From a virus, in IMG/VR virus record IMGVR_UViG_3300021475_000034, positions 1 to 41,442 of that record: a stretch of 41,442 nucleotides of DNA; one strand, written 5' to 3'. The notes beneath the pieces were generated by a model that was not told the DNA's origin, did not search any database, and worked only from the letters and a program-made list of their open reading frames with translations. Of this stretch, positions 23,485 to 31,563 are shown piece after piece. A program made the translations under genes and the position numbers. Numbering within the stretch: position 1 is the first letter of the stretch; the number at the start of each line of letters is the position of its first letter.

Positions 23485-25190
23485 CGCCAGCGACAACACA
23501 ACCCGACTTCATCCCCGACACCGCACCGCCGCCAGCAGCTACCAGCGGAGCAGGGAGCAGTCCCGACTTTATCCCCGACTTCATCCCCGACACCGCACCG
23601 CCGCCAGCAGCACCGCGACCGGATGAAGTTATGCCGACCGTGGCGCAATCCACTTTGCAGGCAGCGCCACCGGGAACCGTAGTAGAAGGTGCGTGGAAAA
23701 AAGTAAAACAGCTCGCAGCGGGATTGATGGACTTGGCGAATGCTCCACTTATCCCAGGACTAGCAACCGATCCGGCAAGAAACACCGCATTGTCTCCAGA
23801 GGTGCAAGCTCTAGCGACACACATCCGCCAGAACTCCGCACCAACAACCCCGCAAGAGAAGGCTGGAGGATTCGGCGTCGATGCACTCGCGCTTGCAGAT
23901 CCGGCCCTATGGGGAGAAGAAGGCGCAACAGCCGGAATGTCCCTAGCGGATCACGTTGCAGCTATCGCCAGAAACCTTAAAACATTAGAAAAAAATCCCG
24001 GCCTATTGAACAGGCTAAAAAACATCGCAGTGGATACAGCAGCAGGAGCCACAAATGCAGCCGTGCCAAATGCAACGCTCGCAGCCGTCGAAAGCGGCGG
24101 CGATCCCGAAGCGACCGCGCAGGCAGGTCTGACCGGAGCCGCAGTAGGAGGAATTTTAGGAGGTGGAGCATCCGCGTTGCGCGAAGCAGGACAAGCCGCA
24201 GTGTCGAAGATCGAAAGCATACTTGCTTCTAGCGCCGCCAACGAAGCAGCTCCATCGAACTTCGCAGCCGGAGCCACCAACACATTGCAACGCGCACTCG
24301 ACCGCATGGGACTGAGCAGAATTGCCGATCCAGTAGCCGACTATGGGCAAGCGGCAAGCCAACTAGAGCAACATGCAAGTTCCATATATGACGAGGCCGA
24401 CCGATTGACTGACGGTAAATGGCGAAGCGCAAACGCAGCCGTGCAAGCCGCCAAGGACACAGGCAATGCCGATGCTATCGCCAGAGCGCAATCAAGACTC
24501 GATGCACTATCAACAGGCTTCGATGATGCCAACTTTGGGCAAGCCGTAAAAGAGGCAACCGATAGAGCGCGTGACGCCTTCCATGACAAGTTCACATTGG
24601 AAAACATTCACGACAGCCTTGTTAAATCTTTCGACTTTGGAACGCCGGAGACCGCAGCGATGCGGGGAAGCGATAACACTTTCACCGGAGCGGATCTTGG
24701 CAAACAACTTAAAAATCTGGAGACAAACCCCCAGGTTGGCCGTCAACGAATGGTTGACTTAATGGGAGAGGACGGATTGAACAGCCTCTATGACCTTGCA
24801 CAGACCGCGAAAAACCCCGCCCAAAATCAACGCCTCATCGATGTATTGAAGGAAATCGCCACCCGCGCACATGCCACCGGATCTAAAGCATCGTGGGCCG
24901 GAGGCATGTTGGGCATGTTCTTACCCGCAGGATGGAAGGCAGGAGCCGGAGTGGGATATGGCGCTGGAGCAGCAGCGGGAGCAGCCGACGCCACCGCCGC
25001 AAACCTTATGAAGTATGTCGCGACAAAGCCGCGACTCGTGAATCTTGCGAACTACGCAGCCAAGAACAATGTATCCACCCGCTACGCCGCAACGCTGATA
25101 GGCGCGGCGATCAGTCACGAGATGGAGCGCGACCAAGCCAGCACAGCACCACCAGCGGCAACGCTACCAGCCGGAGTATGGCGCAGATAA
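23481..25190 (+). CDS. Internal virion (DNA ejection) protein
   Basis: 569 residues. The N-terminus repeats PDFIPDTAPPPAA twice. Ala/Gly-rich hydrophobic stretches (TGAAVGGILGGGASAL; GYGAGAAAGAADATAA) that could insert into a membrane alternate with charged helices (AVKEATDRARDAFHDKFTLE). This pattern, next to a similar large protein, is that of ejection proteins that form a channel across the cell envelope. No catalytic motif was found. The start is coupled to the previous stop. Confidence 0.5.
   Translation: MTPATTQPDFIPDTAPPPAATSGAGSSPDFIPDFIPDTAPPPAAPRPDEVMPTVAQSTLQAAPPGTVVEGAWKKVKQLAAGLMDLANAPLIPGLATDPARNTALSPEVQALATHIRQNSAPTTPQEKAGGFGVDALALADPALWGEEGATAGMSLADHVAAIARNLKTLEKNPGLLNRLKNIAVDTAAGATNAAVPNATLAAVESGGDPEATAQAGLTGAAVGGILGGGASALREAGQAAVSKIESILASSAANEAAPSNFAAGATNTLQRALDRMGLSRIADPVADYGQAASQLEQHASSIYDEADRLTDGKWRSANAAVQAAKDTGNADAIARAQSRLDALSTGFDDANFGQAVKEATDRARDAFHDKFTLENIHDSLVKSFDFGTPETAAMRGSDNTFTGADLGKQLKNLETNPQVGRQRMVDLMGEDGLNSLYDLAQTAKNPAQNQRLIDVLKEIATRAHATGSKASWAGGMLGMFLPAGWKAGAGVGYGAGAAAGAADATAANLMKYVATKPRLVNLANYAAKNNVSTRYAATLIGAAISHEMERDQASTAPPAATLPAGVWRR
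23502..23610 (+). repeat. 37-bp perfect direct repeat within a coding region
   Basis: Bases 23502-23538 recur at 23574-23610, a 72-bp (24-codon) offset, encoding the doubled PDFIPDTAPPPAA. A partial third unit (CCCGACTTTATCC) lies in front of the second copy. Probably slipped-strand expansion in a disordered N-terminus. Confidence 0.8.
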
Positions 25191-25212
25191 GGCAGAAAGA
25201 GGAGGTAACACG

Positions 25213-25350
25213 ATGGCACGGATCACGAGAGCGAAACCGAGAAAGCAGAAAGTTCGCGCAGTTAAACCGGAACCCAACGGCAAGAGCATTGGCGGAACAG
25301 GGATGGCGCTGCACAGAGTAGGACTCAAGCCGGGACGCAGGAGAAGCTAA
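25213..25350 (+). CDS. Short, highly basic protein
   Basis: 45 residues, about one third Arg/Lys (ARITRAKPRKQKVRAVKPEP, and KPGRRRS at the end). GGAGGTAACACG precedes the ATG and its stop overlaps the next start, so it is well placed as a gene. It could bind DNA inside the head or simply be a small arginine-rich virion protein; no family is recognised. Confidence 0.5.
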   Translation: MARITRAKPRKQKVRAVKPEPNGKSIGGTGMALHRVGLKPGRRRS

Positions 25351-26078
25351 TGCCAGAAGCCGGACAGATCTACTCCAACCTGAAACGCGTGACCACCAGC
25401 TACGACGAGGAGTTAGCCGTCCAACAGGACGCGATTGATTATTACAACTCGCTTCCCAAAGACGGCGACTCCACGCCGGAGATGGAAGAGATGGTAGATA
25501 TGGCTTACGCGAGAGCCTACACCGCAGCCGAGGGGAGCCGATGGAAAGGCCAGGAGCGATGGCAGGGCCGGGAGAACATCGAGCGCCGTGTCGTCAACAT
25601 CATGCACCCGCATGATGTGATGCGGAAGCTACAGAGGGCCGGAGTCGATGCACGGATTGAAGCCCCGGTTTACTACGTCACGATGCCCGACGACAAGACA
25701 GGCAAACCCGTACTAGTGAAGAAGCCCCGCGCCGTTGGCCGCATCTGGTTAGGCGATGAAGCCGTACAGGGACGGATCGGCATCTTCGGATGGGTGAACG
25801 ACGCCAGGACAGAGACCCGCAGAGTGAAGCTTTTGACATCGCTTCAATATCCGTGCGGACCTGAGTGGAGCGTGATGAATTTCAACGAGTGGGACGTGCC
25901 GACTTCAGAGAGATATCGAGGCTGGAGGACGGCACTGTTGCAAATGATTCTCAAAGACATCATCACCGAGGAAGAAGTAGACCGCGCCTTCGGCCCAGTT
26001 GTGTTGAACCCGGCCAGTGAACTTTACCGACAGCAGCTACAGAGCCACCGCGCCATACGAAGAGGACTAGCGCAATGA
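25350..26078 (+). CDS. Hypothetical virion-region protein
   Basis: 242 residues. The N-terminal third is helical and acidic; the middle (VVNIMHPHDVMRKLQRAGVD, then VYYVTMPDDKTGKPVLVKKP and RIGIFGWVNDARTETRRVKL) has mixed alpha/beta character; the end is a helix with an acidic face. The pattern recalls conserved proteins near podovirus tail genes, but no function can be named. It is coupled to both neighbours by 4- or 1-base overlaps. Confidence 0.55.
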   Translation: MPEAGQIYSNLKRVTTSYDEELAVQQDAIDYYNSLPKDGDSTPEMEEMVDMAYARAYTAAEGSRWKGQERWQGRENIERRVVNIMHPHDVMRKLQRAGVDARIEAPVYYVTMPDDKTGKPVLVKKPRAVGRIWLGDEAVQGRIGIFGWVNDARTETRRVKLLTSLQYPCGPEWSVMNFNEWDVPTSERYRGWRTALLQMILKDIITEEEVDRAFGPVVLNPASELYRQQLQSHRAIRRGLAQ

Positions 26079-26299
26079 AACCTACGGCAATGATGGGACT
26101 GATGCTGATGATCGGATGCAGCCCACGCTTACGCGTAGGTTCGCCACAGTTCCAACATGCGCCGGAGCTAATTTGCATCATCGTGATAAACGAGCAGCCC
26201 GACAAAATCAGCGCGGAGGTTGCGGAGGCAGCTATCAGCGCGTGTAGAGGAGCCGCCGCAGAGCAGCGGAAGGAACAAGCGGACGCGAAAAAACTATGA
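26075..26299 (+). CDS. Small putative lipoprotein (spanin candidate)
   Basis: 74 residues beginning MKPTAMMGLMLMIGCSPRLR: a short charged N-terminus, a hydrophobic core and a cysteine at residue 15 within MIGC, which fits a lipobox. The rest is polar with a C-terminal charged helix (AAAEQRKEQADAKKL). It overlaps the lysozyme start by four bases. A short lipoprotein just before an endolysin is reminiscent of an outer-membrane spanin (Rz1-like), though no partner inner-membrane spanin is adjacent. If true, the host has an outer membrane. Confidence 0.5.
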   Translation: MKPTAMMGLMLMIGCSPRLRVGSPQFQHAPELICIIVINEQPDKISAEVAEAAISACRGAAAEQRKEQADAKKL

Positions 26300-26829
26300 C
26301 GCTAGAAGACATCATCGAGGGCATTCTTGGAAAAGAAGGCGGATACGTTGACCATCCCAACGACCGGGGAGGCTCGACCAACTGGGGCATCACCGAGCGC
26401 GTGGCGCGGGAGCATGGCTATCAAGGCCACATGCGCGACCTTCCACGCGACGAAGCTATCCGAATCATCAAGGCCGACTACTGGCATAAGCCGCGATTCG
26501 CGGAACTGGCAATCGTCTCCATGCCCATCGCTGTGAAGCTGACCGATATGGGAGTCAATATGGGACCAGCCTTCGGAGCGCGAACGCTGCAACGTTGGCT
26601 CAACGCCTTCAATCGAAGAGAGCCGGAACTTGCGGTCGATGGAATCGTAGGGCCACGTACACGCCAAGCCCTTGACATCTTCATCAAGGCGCGAGGTAAA
26701 GACGGCGAAGAGGTTTTGCTGAAGGCGATCAATTGCACACAGGGCGAACGCTATCTCGCGATCACCGAGAGCCGCCGCGCCAATGAGAGCTTCATCTTTG
26801 GTTGGGTGAAGAACCGGGTGCAGCTATGA
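26296..26829 (+). CDS. Endolysin, glycoside hydrolase 108 N-acetylmuramidase
   Basis: 177 residues. KEGGYVDHPNDRGGSTNWGI near the N-terminus is the GH108 signature, with the catalytic glutamate in EGGY (residue 14). The helical middle (LPRDEAIRIIKADYWHKPRF, PIAVKLTDMGVNMGPAFGAR) and the later peptidoglycan-binding motif LAVDGIVGPRTRQALD (about 115-130) complete the family's two-part structure. Length is normal for the family. It cleaves the glycan strand of peptidoglycan at lysis. There is no signal peptide, so it would depend on a holin. It overlaps the genes on both sides. Confidence 0.92.
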   Translation: MTLEDIIEGILGKEGGYVDHPNDRGGSTNWGITERVAREHGYQGHMRDLPRDEAIRIIKADYWHKPRFAELAIVSMPIAVKLTDMGVNMGPAFGARTLQRWLNAFNRREPELAVDGIVGPRTRQALDIFIKARGKDGEEVLLKAINCTQGERYLAITESRRANESFIFGWVKNRVQL

Positions 26830-27251
26830 CGTATGAGAACTACATCAAGGCCCAGCTTGTTCGCTTCTGCGTCGATGAGGCGTACCACGAAGGCTCATCC
26901 ATCCTTGTGCTCGCCATAGCCCAGGTGCTAAAGAATCGCGTCGATGCAGGTTGGCACGGAGGCGATTGGATGAAGGTGATAGACACCGCGCCGGAGTACG
27001 TTGGGACCATCCGCGAAAATCGGCCGCAGATTGAACCGCGTGATGTTCTGTTTCGCAAGATCCTGCTAGGCATCGATGACGTTTACTACGGAACCGCCGA
27101 CGATGGCGACGTGAACAACGACGAATACAAATCGCTCTACTATGCCGAACTGCACAAAGTTAACAGGCAATGGTTTCTGGACAACGTTGTGAATGACCTT
27201 GAAAGCCACCCGCGCATAGCCAAGGTGGGACAGTTTGATTTCTTCGCGTGA
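26826..27251 (+). CDS. Hypothetical lysis-region protein, weakly SleB-like
   Basis: 141 residues from ATG 26826, overlapping the lysozyme stop. CVDEAYHEGSSILVLAIAQV followed by LKNRVDAGWHGGDWMKVID recalls the cell-wall hydrolase SleB/CwlJ pattern: an E-A-x-x-E segment, then A.V.LNRV and V...P..., but the rest of that family's domain is not evident. It may therefore be a second wall-active enzyme, or an unrelated protein that shares a helix pattern. Function uncertain. Confidence 0.45.
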   Translation: MTYENYIKAQLVRFCVDEAYHEGSSILVLAIAQVLKNRVDAGWHGGDWMKVIDTAPEYVGTIRENRPQIEPRDVLFRKILLGIDDVYYGTADDGDVNNDEYKSLYYAELHKVNRQWFLDNVVNDLESHPRIAKVGQFDFFA

Positions 27252-27260
27252 GGTGCAGCG

Positions 27261-27938
27261 ATGGCGGGACCGATCACGATAACAGGAACCATCTCAGCAG
27301 CAGCCAACGATGCAACGGTGCAGGGAAGCGTGGATGTGATGCTGTGCGGATACGGGAGCCAAGTGCCGCGCGTCAATGGCTTTGCTTTAGTGGGACGCAT
27401 CACCACAGAAGGCATCCTTGCAAAAACCGATGGAACGTTTGAAATTCAACTCGCGGGGAATGACCAGATTGTTCCGGCAGGCACCTACTACACCGTCACG
27501 ATCCGAGATGAGAACGGCGACATCGCGCAGGTAAACGCCTATCGCTTTCTCAGCTCCACATCCAGCTACGACCTCAATCTCATCGATCCCTACGACCCCA
27601 ACCAGCCGCCGCCGCCGTTGCCGCCGCTGATTACCAATCTCCTGCAAATCGTTGCACCCGCCGACGACATGGTATTCGACGGCTCAATCTATATGAGTTT
27701 TCAAACCACGCTTCCCGGCGACGTAACCCAGCCCGTCTTTGAAAACATGGTGCCGGGAAATCTCTACACCTTCATCATCATTCAGGACGCGACCGGAGGC
27801 CACAATTTTGCGTGGGCAGCGAACGTGTACAACGCCATGCCTGTCAACCCAGCGCCTAACGGGAGATTGATTCAAACCTTTGTAGCGGAGAGCGATGAAA
27901 GCCTATGGGCCATCGCAGCGGGAACCTATTGGCCATGA
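27261..27938 (+). CDS. Fiber-like / receptor-region protein
   Basis: 225 residues, beta-rich. The first half (ITITGTISAAANDATVQG, VPAGTYYTVTIRDENGDIAQ) looks like an Ig-like or carbohydrate-binding sandwich. A Pro-rich hinge (DPYDPNQPPPPLPPLITN) separates it from a second domain ending PGNLYTFIIIQDATGGHNFAWA then NGRLIQTFVAESDESLWAIA. That second domain is repeated in the next gene. Position and build suit an accessory fiber or decoration protein; the receptor role is inferred. Confidence 0.5.
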   Translation: MAGPITITGTISAAANDATVQGSVDVMLCGYGSQVPRVNGFALVGRITTEGILAKTDGTFEIQLAGNDQIVPAGTYYTVTIRDENGDIAQVNAYRFLSSTSSYDLNLIDPYDPNQPPPPLPPLITNLLQIVAPADDMVFDGSIYMSFQTTLPGDVTQPVFENMVPGNLYTFIIIQDATGGHNFAWAANVYNAMPVNPAPNGRLIQTFVAESDESLWAIAAGTYWP

Positions 27939-28246
27939 CGAGACCAACACAACATATCGTATCGGGCGGAGCCATCTCATTCGATGGCCTGAAGGCCGTT
28001 TGCTGGTACATCGCGATGAACTCGGATATTACGGCTTCGCGCGTCACCAACATTGCACCAGGGCAGCTTTACAGCTTTGTCTTTACGCAGAACGCCGCAG
28101 GCAACCATAGAATGACGTGGCCGCTGAACTGTATCAACGCGGCAGCGATAAATCCAAAGCCCAACTCTACGACCGTGCAGCATTTTGTGGGACTCACGGG
28201 CGGGACTCTATATGCCAACATCCCACCAACCGGAAGTGTGACATGA
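27935..28246 (+). CDS. Single-domain fiber-like protein, paralogue of the preceding C-terminal domain
   Basis: 103 residues, ATG overlapping the previous stop. PGQLYSFVFTQNAAGNHRMT followed by NPKPNSTTVQHFVGLTGGTL lines up with the second domain of the protein before it (PG.LY.F...Q.A.G.H......N..A..NP.PN...Q.FV). A tandem duplication of one domain as a separate gene is likely. Probably a virion surface protein. Confidence 0.55.
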   Translation: MTRPTQHIVSGGAISFDGLKAVCWYIAMNSDITASRVTNIAPGQLYSFVFTQNAAGNHRMTWPLNCINAAAINPKPNSTTVQHFVGLTGGTLYANIPPTGSVT

Positions 28247-28341
28247 CGCGACACCAGACTTTATTCGAGGGAATTTGTTGGTTCATGTTTGGCCTGTTGC
28301 TAATGAGCATTATCGGCAGACTCGCCTATATGTATCGCTAG
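28243..28341 (+). CDS. 32-residue membrane protein
   Basis: A short ORF whose ATG overlaps the previous stop. Residues about 8-28 (FEGICWFMFGLLLMSIIG) are a strong membrane helix with a charged N-terminus and a basic end (RLAYMYR). Similar single-helix mini-proteins occur at 30350 and 33487. A pinholin-like or lysis-timing role is possible but unsupported beyond topology. Confidence 0.45.
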   Translation: MTRHQTLFEGICWFMFGLLLMSIIGRLAYMYR

Positions 28342-28355
28342 AAAAGGAGTACACA

Positions 28356-30101
28356 ATGGCCACAGTGACCTCTATAGGCCCAATCGGAGCGCGGCAGATT
28401 AACAACAACCTCTATGTGGGACGGAGCGACCTCACCACGATCCAGAGCGCAGTAACCGCAGCCATGGCGATAGGGAGCAGTTGTGTCGTCATCCCAGCCG
28501 GGTACACCGGAGCCGATGCCATCTCCGCAATCACCGGAGGCAACGCAGCCGTCTATCTATCCGACCAGCGCGGCACAAGTCCGCAGAATTACACATGGAA
28601 CGGGGCGAACTATGTCCCGGCAGATTTCGTGCAGGCCCAGGGATTCGTGACAAAGGGAGTGCCGAGTTTGCCCCAAGGGTCAGCAGCGTTTTACTTCAAC
28701 CCCGCCGGGACCGCCGGAGCTGGGACCGCACACATCGACGTCACAGCAGTTGCAGGAATGGGAATGCCAGCACTCAACATCAACGGCGTACCCTCGGACG
28801 GCACCCCCGTTGTAACGTTCATGCGCCTGCAAGCCGCAACATCGGCACCCGGTATCAATGCGGGGGCTCCCGAAGTTGAGATGCCGAGTCAGCTATCGCT
28901 ATTCAACGGAGGTTTTGATAGTTGGAACGCATGGATAGGAGACTTCTATCTACCCAGCAACAAGGGCATGACGATATGGGCCAGGGCCGACGAGAACGCA
29001 ATCGACTTCCAGGGCGAGACCATCGGAGGAGCCTACGACCAGACGATACGGCTGAATTATCTTGGCGGAAACGTGCAGATTGGGCCGATCATCTTCAGCG
29101 CAATCGGAGACATCGTTGGCGTGGGCGATATAGCCGTGAGCAGCATAGCCGCCGATGACGCTGACTTCGACACATGCGAAGTAAACAACTCGCCAGTACG
29201 CACCTTTGCGAACACTCCAGATGGGCCAGGGCAGGGCATGGTGTGGCCACCAGACGGCATACCCGTCTCGCTGGGCGATCACTGGCAGAATCCCTCTATC
29301 GATCCCGCCACGCTCGCCACATGGCCAACCGCAGGCATCCCGGTATCGACCGGAAACGGATGGGGTACATCCATCGCACCCGCTAGTCTAGCCACTTATC
29401 CAGCCGCAGGTATCCCGGTATCGACAGGTAGCGCGTGGGGAACGCCGATCAATCCCGCCGACCTACCCCGCTTGAGTTTGGCAAATATCTTTACGGGCAG
29501 CACACAGACCATGCAGGACATAATTTCTAATTCGATAGAGACGGATGGAACTTCAAATCAGCCAGCGAGGACGGGAGCCAGGCTTGATTTCTTGACGGAT
29601 CACGCCCGTCACATATCTATCTCCAGTGGAACGACCGCGCCGGGTGGACTGCGATTTATCGGGTTGAAAAGCGACGGCACAGCTTACACCGAATACATGA
29701 CGCTCGATAGCACCGGAGCTTATCTCACCACCCCCGCAGGAACAGCCTTCAATATCACCGCACCCGCAGGCTTGAATCTCACAGGCCCGTTTACTGCGTC
29801 GGGCAATATCGTTGCGAACAGCAGCACAGCCTATCTAGCCAATGCAGCCACACCCAGCGCCGCCCGTGTAGTCGCAGGATTCACAACTCTGGTAAATGGA
29901 ACCGCGACGGTGACTTTTGCCAAACCGTTTGCAGCCGGACAGGTTTATGTTTTTCTTTCGGTCATCGGAGCGGGTGCAGTAGGAGCGACAACGACCCCGC
30001 AGGTTTGGGTATTCGGTGCGAGCAACACAGCGATCACGATTAATGCCTCATCCGCAACCGCGAACAATACCGTGTTCTATACCGTTTATGGCAACCCGTA
30101 A
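28356..30101 (+). CDS. Tail fiber / spike protein
   Basis: 581 residues from ATG 28356, with AAAAGGAGT upstream; the frame is open from 28275 but earlier codons overlap the small membrane gene. Beta-rich, with Gly/Ala/Thr/Asn-rich turns. Residues about 290-370 carry three imperfect copies of a unit like YPAAGIPVSTGSAWGTPI, found in many phage fibers. The C-terminal part (FTTLVNGTATVTFAKPFAAG, TPQVWVFGASNTAITI) resembles a trimer-forming or receptor-binding head domain. It probably mediates host attachment; the short coiled-coil gene that follows could assist folding. Confidence 0.65.
   Translation: MATVTSIGPIGARQINNNLYVGRSDLTTIQSAVTAAMAIGSSCVVIPAGYTGADAISAITGGNAAVYLSDQRGTSPQNYTWNGANYVPADFVQAQGFVTKGVPSLPQGSAAFYFNPAGTAGAGTAHIDVTAVAGMGMPALNINGVPSDGTPVVTFMRLQAATSAPGINAGAPEVEMPSQLSLFNGGFDSWNAWIGDFYLPSNKGMTIWARADENAIDFQGETIGGAYDQTIRLNYLGGNVQIGPIIFSAIGDIVGVGDIAVSSIAADDADFDTCEVNNSPVRTFANTPDGPGQGMVWPPDGIPVSLGDHWQNPSIDPATLATWPTAGIPVSTGNGWGTSIAPASLATYPAAGIPVSTGSAWGTPINPADLPRLSLANIFTGSTQTMQDIISNSIETDGTSNQPARTGARLDFLTDHARHISISSGTTAPGGLRFIGLKSDGTAYTEYMTLDSTGAYLTTPAGTAFNITAPAGLNLTGPFTASGNIVANSSTAYLANAATPSAARVVAGFTTLVNGTATVTFAKPFAAGQVYVFLSVIGAGAVGATTTPQVWVFGASNTAITINASSATANNTVFYTVYGNP
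29238..29460 (+). repeat. Three imperfect ~23-residue fiber repeats
   Basis: Units PDGIPVSLGDHWQNPSIDPA, PTAGIPVSTGNGWGTSIAPA and PAAGIPVSTGSAWGTPINPA follow one another. At DNA level CCCGGTATCGAC is identical in the last two. Such AGIPVSTG units form shaft segments in other phage fibers. Confidence 0.7.
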
Positions 30102-30115
30102 AAAAGGAGAAATCG

Positions 30116-30307
30116 ATGAGCGAATTGGAACGGCTAAAGATGGAGAACAACACCCTAAAACTCGCCCTGTTGCAGCAGCAGCTACAACAGGTGCAGAACG
30201 AACGCAAAATGCTCATCTATCAGATGGAAGCCACGCACCCCGGTTATGAGTGGGATGAGCAGCATGGATTCGTGCAGAAGGAAGAACTGGAAGAAGTTTT
30301 AACCTAG
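30116..30307 (+). CDS. Short coiled-coil protein after the fiber gene
   Basis: 63 residues, with AAAAAGGAGAAATCG before the ATG. A clear leucine heptad helix (LERLKMENNTLKLALLQQQL, then QVQNERKMLIYQM) fills the first 38 residues; the tail is polar and acidic. Similar small coiled-coil proteins after fiber genes act as fiber chaperones in some phages, which is a possible role here, not a recognised homology. Confidence 0.55.
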   Translation: MSELERLKMENNTLKLALLQQQLQQVQNERKMLIYQMEATHPGYEWDEQHGFVQKEELEEVLT

Positions 30308-30349
30308 CCAGCGTTATACTTCCCCCGCAGATCAAAACGAGGGACCATA

Positions 30350-30436
30350 TTGGCACAATTCATAGGCGGGATAGCGGTGGGCATCGTCTTTTGTCTCTTA
30401 GTTCGTTTCTATATGGCTATCTGGAAAAATCGGTAA
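30350..30436 (+). CDS. 28-residue membrane protein
   Basis: TTG start with GAGGGACCATA upstream. AQFIGGIAVGIVFCLLVRFY is one membrane helix, followed by a basic end (AIWKNR). It fits the gap between two accepted genes exactly and resembles the other mini membrane proteins, but the TTG start and small size keep confidence low. Confidence 0.4.
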   Translation: MAQFIGGIAVGIVFCLLVRFYMAIWKNR

Positions 30437-30449
30437 ACGTGGAGGAACG

Positions 30450-30659
30450 ATGCTAAATGCAACATTCCAACAAAGGTGCGAACTGGCAAGCGAGGAAGGA
30501 CAACACAGGCTTGAAATCAGTAGAAAGATAGAGGCTTTGCAGCCCGTCGAAATTATCGGCTCGCATTGGATTCACAGACCACCCGAAGACGCCGACGCAA
30601 CTTTCTACCGCCGTAATGAAGTGGACGAAATTCTGAAAATGATAAAGAAAGCAGGGTAG
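30450..30659 (+). CDS. Small hypothetical protein
   Basis: 69 residues, with GGAGGAACG before the ATG. Helical N-terminus (QQRCELASEEGQHRLEISRK), then VEIIGSHWIHRPPEDADATF and a basic C-terminal helix. No family recognised. It belongs to the end of the late operon. Confidence 0.5.
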   Translation: MLNATFQQRCELASEEGQHRLEISRKIEALQPVEIIGSHWIHRPPEDADATFYRRNEVDEILKMIKKAG

Positions 30660-30664
30660 CCGCC

Positions 30665-31249
30665 ATGTCAACCGTTGTCGATCAAGCTAGAAGCACAGCC
30701 CCGCTTGAACTCAAGGACGAACTGCCAGCAATGTTTCTCGGAGAGGGAGAAGATCCCTGCACCGTCACATTGCCAGGAGGCACGAATCTAGGTCTCAGCC
30801 TGTTTGAAGTGACCGCGACCGGAGTGGCCAAGCCGTCAGGCCCAGGGATGCTCACACTGACGCTCTATGGCCGCGCCACACTTGCGGGAGCGTCACAGAA
30901 CCCCGATACATGGCTACCCCTCTCTTCGGCCCCGCCAGAGCCGATAGGAGGGCCAACAGACCTGAAGGAAGCAATGTTTATGATTCAAGCGACCGACCTG
31001 TTGGCTTATCCCGGCACAGGCAAGATGCAAGGTACGTTCAAATCGAACGTGGCCAGCAATCCGCAACCCGCCGCCGACCTAATGCATCATCCCGGCGACA
31101 TCACCGAGGCCGACCCTATCTATGTCTTCGCCGTGGGAGCCAGCTTCAGCCCCAGCGTCGGACGCTCCGGCAAGAGTAGCGGCAGAGTTGCGGACGATTC
31201 GCCAACGCTTTGCAGCCTCACTCTTGCCAGTTTCACACTGAGCGCGTAG
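30665..31249 (+). CDS. Hypothetical, possibly structural, protein at the end of the late operon
   Basis: 194 residues, beta-rich, with strands VTLPGGTNLGLSLFEVTATG, MLTLTLYGRATLAGASQN and IYVFAVGASFSP, and many Gly/Pro turns. No motif recognised. As the last gene before a strong terminator in an operon of virion genes it may be a decoration or minor structural protein. The ribosome site is weak (GGGTAGCCGCC). Confidence 0.5.
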   Translation: MSTVVDQARSTAPLELKDELPAMFLGEGEDPCTVTLPGGTNLGLSLFEVTATGVAKPSGPGMLTLTLYGRATLAGASQNPDTWLPLSSAPPEPIGGPTDLKEAMFMIQATDLLAYPGTGKMQGTFKSNVASNPQPAADLMHHPGDITEADPIYVFAVGASFSPSVGRSGKSSGRVADDSPTLCSLTLASFTLSA

Positions 31250-31288
31250 AACTATCGGCAGCAAGAGTTACTCCAAAAAAAGAGTGTA

Positions 31289-31318
31289 GCCGGGGTTCAG
31301 CGCCCCGGCCTTTTTTTT
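31289..31318 (+). terminator. Intrinsic terminator of the late operon
   Basis: GCCGGGG (31289-31295) pairs with CCCCGGC (31303-31309) around a 7-base loop, followed by eight T residues (31311-31318). This is the best terminator in the window and lies 39 bases after the last late gene. Confidence 0.92.
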
Positions 31319-31322
31319 GCAC

Positions 31323-31351
31323 TTGACACGACTAATAGTTGCTAATAGGTT
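31323..31351 (+). promoter_or_regulatory. Promoter with tandem CTAATAG sites ahead of an RHH gene
   Basis: TTGACA (31323-31328) with a 17-bp spacer to TAGGTT (31346-31351). CTAATAG occurs at 31332-31338 and 31342-31348, exactly 10 bp (one helical turn) apart, within the spacer and -10. RHH repressors such as Arc and MetJ bind such paired short sites, and the first gene downstream encodes an RHH protein, so autorepression is likely. The RHH gene has an AGGGGGAT ribosome site. Confidence 0.65.
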
Positions 31352-31359
31352 AGGGGGAT

Positions 31360-31563
31360 ATGGAAACCAGAATCATATCGATCCACACCAGCAAAGCACT
31401 TGTTGAGCGATTGGATGCAGAAGCGAAATTGCTAGAGCGTAGCCGCAATTGGGTTATTAACGAAGCCATCGAAACGCTTCTGGAACATCACGCCAGCGTG
31501 AGGCTAAAAGAACTTGACGAAAGAGTAGCCGCCATGAAGAAGAAGAAAGCAGGGACACGATGA
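31360..31563 (+). CDS. Ribbon-helix-helix (CopG-family) regulator
   Basis: 67 residues. RIISIHTSKALVERLDAEAK followed by LLERSRNWVINEAIETLLEH is a classic RHH: strand RIISIHTS, helix A, the SRNWVINEA helix B. The basic C-terminal tail (KKKKAGTR) is common in such regulators. It could be an autoregulator of this operon or an antitoxin; no toxin-like gene follows, since the next gene encodes a coiled coil. It overlaps that gene by ATGA. Confidence 0.85.
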   Translation: METRIISIHTSKALVERLDAEAKLLERSRNWVINEAIETLLEHHASVRLKELDERVAAMKKKKAGTR

